Translations under genes and position numbers: made by a program | Shown here: positions 59,668 through 64,000 of the stretch, one piece after another | How positions within the stretch are numbered: position 1 is the stretch's first letter | Layout: every line of letters begins with the position of its first letter | Assembly: GCA_947683425.1 (NCBI GenBank) | Contig: CANTUQ010000004.1 | Location: 33,495,001-33,559,000, forward strand | Source: Excoecaria cochinchinensis | Lineage: Eukaryota; Streptophyta; Magnoliopsida; Malpighiales; Euphorbiaceae | DNA length: 64,000 nucleotides | Direction: 5' to 3' | Notes under the pieces: model-generated | What the model was told of the DNA's origin: nothing | What the model saw: the letters and a program-made list of their open reading frames with translations, nothing else | Databases searched by the model: none

Positions 59668-61899
59668 TGTGATGTATGCCGAACCCGCATATATCCTCGG
59701 AGGCTCGCTTTTAGGGTCTGAGAGGTTCGAGTCTAGATCTTGGGAAATACGAGATATTTTGGAATCCTCACCCAATAGAACATTGGGAAAGTTTATCTAA
59801 TCTTATGAAACTTTTGGGCACCTTGAGGTATTTTAAAGTCACCACCCAATAAAAATTGGAAAATTTCATCTAATTTCATTAGTCTAAACCAGAGAGTGGT
59901 TCAGGACATCACTCTTACTCATGTCTTGATTAATTATAAATGAGTTTTAATTATTAAATTTCCATCTCTCATCCCACATGATCATGCATTTAAAATAAAG
60001 CACACATCAAGCAACGTGTAAAATGATAAATAAAGCAATAAATAAATAAAATAAATTATGAAATGGTACAAAAATACAATCCCCCAAAAATAGAAAATTA
60101 AATAAACAAATAAAATCCATCCATAGAATGGGGCATTTATTAGAGTGGGAACATTGATTCCCACATGTGCACTAAAAAAATGAAGAGCTGTTTTTGATGT
60201 TATTTAAGGAAAATCGGGATGAGTGATCCCATTTTGATGAAAATCAATTCTTCTGTTGAGATGACATTTTATTGGCTTAAAAAAATAAAGACATTGCTCG
60301 TATTTTATTAGAAAAACTCAATTTTAATTAATACAAATATTTTTGTAATTTTTTTATTAAACGTGAATAAAAAAATCATTTCATTACAAACCAAAATAAT
60401 AAATAAATTAAATTAAAGGAAAATAAGTAAAAAGTGTAAAATATTAAAATCAAACCAAAAAATTGGCCTCCCAATCTCCTTGATCTCTATTTTTTCTCTT
60501 ATAGGCGATGCTCAAACAAACGAAACATATTCTTAAACCAAATAAAATGCAAAATAAAATAATATGTTAGTAATAGCTCATGAGATCAAACAAATACATA
60601 AAATAATATACTAAAATCAAAAGTAAATGATTATAACATGATAAAAACAAATATTGAGATAAGCAAAAAATAATACAAAAGGCACAGCATAAAAAACTAA
60701 GTAGAAGAATTAAAAAGAAGACAAAAGAACAAAAGGATTGAGGGGTGGCCTTGAGGGCTGGCTACGCCTCACTTTTTCTTCCCACCCCTAAAAGGCATGA
60801 AGCCTAAAAACACCCTATTCCACGCTTTCTTCAAAAACTGATCCCTAAACAATAATATTTCTTACATCTCTACATGTTTTCATATAAAACTCATACAAAG
60901 TATTTAAAATTAATTCCAAAACATACTAAATAACACATAAAGAAACAAGCCCAAATCACATACTGTCAAACTCAAAATATATATTAATGGTGAAATCAAA
61001 TATAGTGTAGCGAGAAAGAAATGCTTTTAGCCCAGAAATTTATCCTCAAAATTATGATTCAACTGCAAAAAGAAATGTGATATAATTTCCTTATCAATAA
61101 TTCGCAAGAATAGAATTAGAGAAATAAGAAATCCAAGCTTTCTCTCTCTCGAATGAAGCTTTCAAGAACTTGTTCAAAGAAAATAATGAAAAATTTGAAT
61201 CTCAAGAACAAAGAATCAATTTCTCTGCCTCAAGAACGATTCTTGATTTAAGAAAATCCAACTCCCCAATCCAGAAAAACCTTTTTCTTTCAAAAGAAGA
61301 ACATAAAAAATCAAATAATGCCTCTCCCTTTTTTCTCTCTCTAGCTTTCTATTTACATACATTAAGGGAGAAAACCTAGGTTTTTTAGGAGATCGAGAAG
61401 ATTAAATTTCAATCAAAAACTACCTTATTTAAATTTTAAAAACCGAAATTATCCTTGAAAATCTCGAAAAATATGTATTAGAATCCATTTTGAACTCAAA
61501 TTCCCTCTTTGGGAAGAAAAAAAAAAATCAAATTTGGAGGTTGTAAGAGAAGAGGGGCGCCCGCCCCATCTATGCTGGTGAAGGGGAGGGTGCGTGCCCT
61601 CATGCTGCTCATATGCGAAGGACTCCCCCTTGCAAGGCCCACCCTCACGAGGGGCCGGCACCATGCGAGGCGCCATCTTGCAGCCCGCCCCTACGAGGGA
61701 CGAGCGCCGCGCGAGGGTAGCCTCCTAAACCTGCCCCTATAAGGGGCGGGCATGAGGGGCAACCGCCACTCAATTTTTTTTTTTTTATGTGTATCTGATG
61801 AGGAACCCATCATTTCTATCCCCTTTTTGCTTGTGAATAGGCATCAATTTTAACATTGGGTAACTTTAGTCTGGGCTGCCTCGGGACCCGATGTCTACA
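59668..61899 (-). mobile_element. Tat-3 5' LTR (2232 bp)
   Basis: Element-sense end TGTGATGTATGCC at 59668 next to the PBS, start GACCCGATGTCTACA at 61899. The right TSD is ACTAT. Hairpins are at 60147-60162 and 60216-60230. A GC block is at 61545-61770 (GCCCGCCCCTACGAGGG, AGGGGCGGGC), with a smaller one near 60735-60800. Confidence 0.92.
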
Positions 61900-61904
61900 A
61901 CTAT

Positions 61905-62363
61905 GATGAGATTCCTCATTGACATAGATTTAATATCCATATAAGAATTCTCTTGGCAAGTCTCAAATGTACTTGTCCTTCTAACAAACATCCATATGTT
62001 AGCTTTGATCATTTCTATGATCACAGCTATAAAACCCACTGCTTGAACCTTCCAAGAACCATAACATGTTCTAGTCCATCCGTATTAATAATGTCCTGTC
62101 TTGTTGATACTATGACTAGGGTATTTAAGTATTAACATATTTGCATGCAATAGGCATCTCACATCATGAACTCTTTCATAATTGCCTTTGCACCATGTTT
62201 TTAATACCAAAGACTTCATTTATTAGTTAAAGATATAATTAAACAAGATGTAATTAAAACATAACATTAATGAATGAATATTGACTACTTATAAATGACA
62301 ATGAGTTTGTATACATGAAAAAATATCCCTAATATTCATGGGCTCTAAGGCGTACTCCTAACA
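61905..62363 (-). mobile_element. copia 5' LTR, fragment 3 (LTR start)
   Basis: Last part of the copia LTR, ending ACTCCTAACA, the complement of TGTTAGGA at 32677. The 5 bases after it (AAATC) should be the copia TSD; its partner is outside the window. Confidence 0.72.
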
Positions 62364-62368
62364 AAATC

Positions 62369-62953
62369 TTTATGAAATGTTATCAAGTGTTCTAAAAATT
62401 TGTGATTGATAAAAGCTGAAAAGAGGAAGATTTTTTATGCAGCAAGCATAGACTATTTTGAAATAGTAAAAGGTTTGTGCTCTAAATTGTTTCTTTTTCT
62501 TATTAAGTCAACTGTACATTAACAAGATATGAGAAGCTATACAGCAGATTCTAAGGTATTATATCTTCACCGAGCTCAACTTAACAAATAATAATAAGTG
62601 AATTTTTTGTACTCAAGGATATTATATTCCAAAGTCTATAATTATGTACTGTATCTTTACCCCTTGAATCAAGTATTATCTCCTAGAGCCATATATTTCA
62701 TATTACAACTTTGTACTTACTCTCCTAGGATGGAAATAGTGTAATTAAAATGTGGTTGTTGAAAGGCAATTGTCAAAGGAATAAGATCCTAACCAATTGT
62801 AGAATACTACCAATATATATTTATGCCACATTGCTACTAATAATGAGATTTACCAAAACAATATATATATTTTTTTAATTTGACTTGTGTGCTTTATTTA
62901 CTAGTTTAATGTGTGATTCCCATAATTTTTGGTGCTTTATAAAATGACTATGT
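62369..62953 (+). other. AT-rich spacer, nothing recognised
   Basis: No coding domain, RNA gene or clear repeat. It may be the 5' flank of the Harbinger element. Confidence 0.5.
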
Positions 62954-63622
62954 TATGAAGAATCAAAAGAGTGGCCTGACAGTAATGTGCTTGCATTTTT
63001 AAATATATTGTATGAGAGAGTTAAAAAAAATCTAAATGGAGCACCATATTTTAAATCAATTGATTGGCAAAAAATGGATGACGAATTATATGTATTAATA
63101 GGCGAGAGTTATGGTATTGAAAAGTTGAAATGAAACCATAATTGTCTTCGATTAAATCATAGACAATTTACTGAATTGTTGGAGCATATCAGGCTAACTT
63201 ATGATTCCAATTCCAATGCTATTTTTATTGTGGAAGAAACTTGGCAGATGTTTTGCAAGGTAATGGCATCAGTTATATTTTTGTTCTTAATTGTTGACAC
63301 GAAGCTACTTATCTCAATTAACAATACCTATATATTATACCTTTAAAATTGCACAAGTACAAAAATTTCAAAGCATTTAAAAAAATGGGTGTAGACATTA
63401 TGATGCACCAGGTCAAATTTTCAATAAATTTACTACTACTAGGCATCTGCATCATGCTTCCACTCAATTGCCTCATACTTTACATGAAGAGCTTTAAAAT
63501 GAAAAGGAATTCCTTCAAAGAGGCATTCATGTATCAGATGGTAAAAAATTTGGTCTTGGTAGCTCAAAAGGGAAGCGAGTTGCTGATGATTACATTAATT
63601 TTAAAAATTAATTTATGTTATT
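62954..63622 (+). pseudogene. Myb/SANT-like gene of a PIF/Harbinger element, decayed
   Basis: Exon 1 (62954-63259) encodes SNVLAFLNILYERVKKNLNG-type sequence, an in-frame TGA near 63132, then LNHRQFTELLEHIRLTYDS and EETWQMFCK. A probable phase-0 intron (GTAATG at 63260 to ACAAG at 63357) precedes exon 2 (YKNFKAFKKMG). A frameshift near 63385 moves the reading to HLHHASTQLP; a stop follows, then FGLGSSKGKRVAD. This is the Myb/SANT-like family that accompanies plant Harbinger transposases and binds the element ends. It cannot be translated intact. Confidence 0.75.
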
Positions 63623-63626
63623 GTCA

Positions 63627-64000
63627 ATAGATTACACACACACATATTATGTCATGGATGCTAGTTATTCTAATATTCTTGGATTTTTGACTCCATATTG
63701 TGGTGAAAGATATTATCTAAATGACTTTTATGGGCAAGGGCAAACTAAAAGAAATTATGAATTATTTAACTAGTGGCATTTATTGTTGCGTAATGTGATA
63801 GAAAATGATTTTAGTGGGTTAAAGGCTAAATTTTCAATTTTAAAATCAATACCGAATTATCCTTTACGTCAACAAAAGCTAATTCTTATTGCATGTTGAG
63901 CATTGCAAAACTTCATTAGGATGGAAGAAAGAGTTGATCAATCATTTACATTAATATATAGTAGAGAAGATATTGATTTATCCAAACAAATGCAAACGGA
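63627..64000 (+). pseudogene. PIF/Harbinger DDE transposase, C-terminal part, cut by window end
   Basis: Frame from about 63627: YYVMDASYSNILGFLTPYCG holds the second catalytic aspartate, GERYYLNDF follows, then LLRNVIENDFSGLKAKF with the catalytic glutamate, then QQKLILIAC and ALQNFIRMEE. Two in-frame stops, before WHLLLRN and before ALQNF. The first aspartate and N-terminal half are absent, because this part starts directly after the Myb-like frame. The match in wording and order to plant Harbinger transposases is strong. Confidence 0.85.

Overview
The window is intergenic heterochromatin from a large-genome flowering plant. Its elements are plant Ty3/gypsy LTR retrotransposons of the Tat/Ogre-like and chromovirus (Tekay/Del-like) lineages, a Ty1/copia element, and a PIF/Harbinger relic with a plant Myb/SANT-like partner gene. 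The species cannot be named from the sequence. No intact host gene was found, and almost every base can be assigned to nested transposons. Family names rest on motif recognition; boundaries rest on TG...CA LTR ends, primer-binding sites (PBS), polypurine tracts (PPT), 5-bp target-site duplications (TSD) and comparison between copies inside the window.

Layout, outermost first. A minus-strand copia element holds the window together. Its internal region is 25602-32676 and its single visible LTR runs 32677-62363, split by later insertions. Into the copia internal region went Tat-2 (minus; LTR 23163-25601, gag to the left) and a solo Tat LTR (28665-31364, TSD CCACC). Tat-2 is broken at 21017 by chromovirus B (minus; 5' LTR 14852-21017, short internal remnant, 3' LTR from 13869 leftwards). 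Chromovirus B carries three insertions: solo LTR A (17371-20001), solo LTR F1 (9788-13667, TSD GGCTC) and Tat-1 (window start to 9457). Into the copia LTR went solo LTR F2 (33519-38039, TSD CATTT), itself holding a Tat solo LTR (34005-35957, TSD CATAG), and Tat-3 (38785-61899, TSD GCTAT/ACTAT). Tat-3 holds solo LTR G (39873-42205, TSD TTCTC), solo LTR E (43397-45505, TSD TTGGT) and the long LTR D (48752-59154, TSD CAAAC). LTR D holds chromovirus C (53006-58775), which contains a truncated Tat LTR (53419-54697). That is five levels of nesting.

Right of 62363 lies older DNA with a decayed Harbinger Myb-like gene and the C-terminal part of its DDE transposase, cut by the window end.

None of the elements looks able to move by itself. 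The Tat copies keep gag fragments but no protease, RT or integrase. Chromovirus C keeps RT, RNase H, integrase and chromodomain, with stops, frameshifts and lost catalytic residues. The copia copy has lost two integrase aspartates.

The most notable signals are in the LTRs: (1) small hairpins with paired base changes between families, at a roughly fixed distance from the LTR 3' end in chromoviruses and in a parallel set in Tat LTRs; (2) clusters of about 40-bp GC-rich inverted repeats whose layout is shared but whose sequence is family-specific; (3) Tat 3' regions with minisatellites, one organised as a higher-order repeat.
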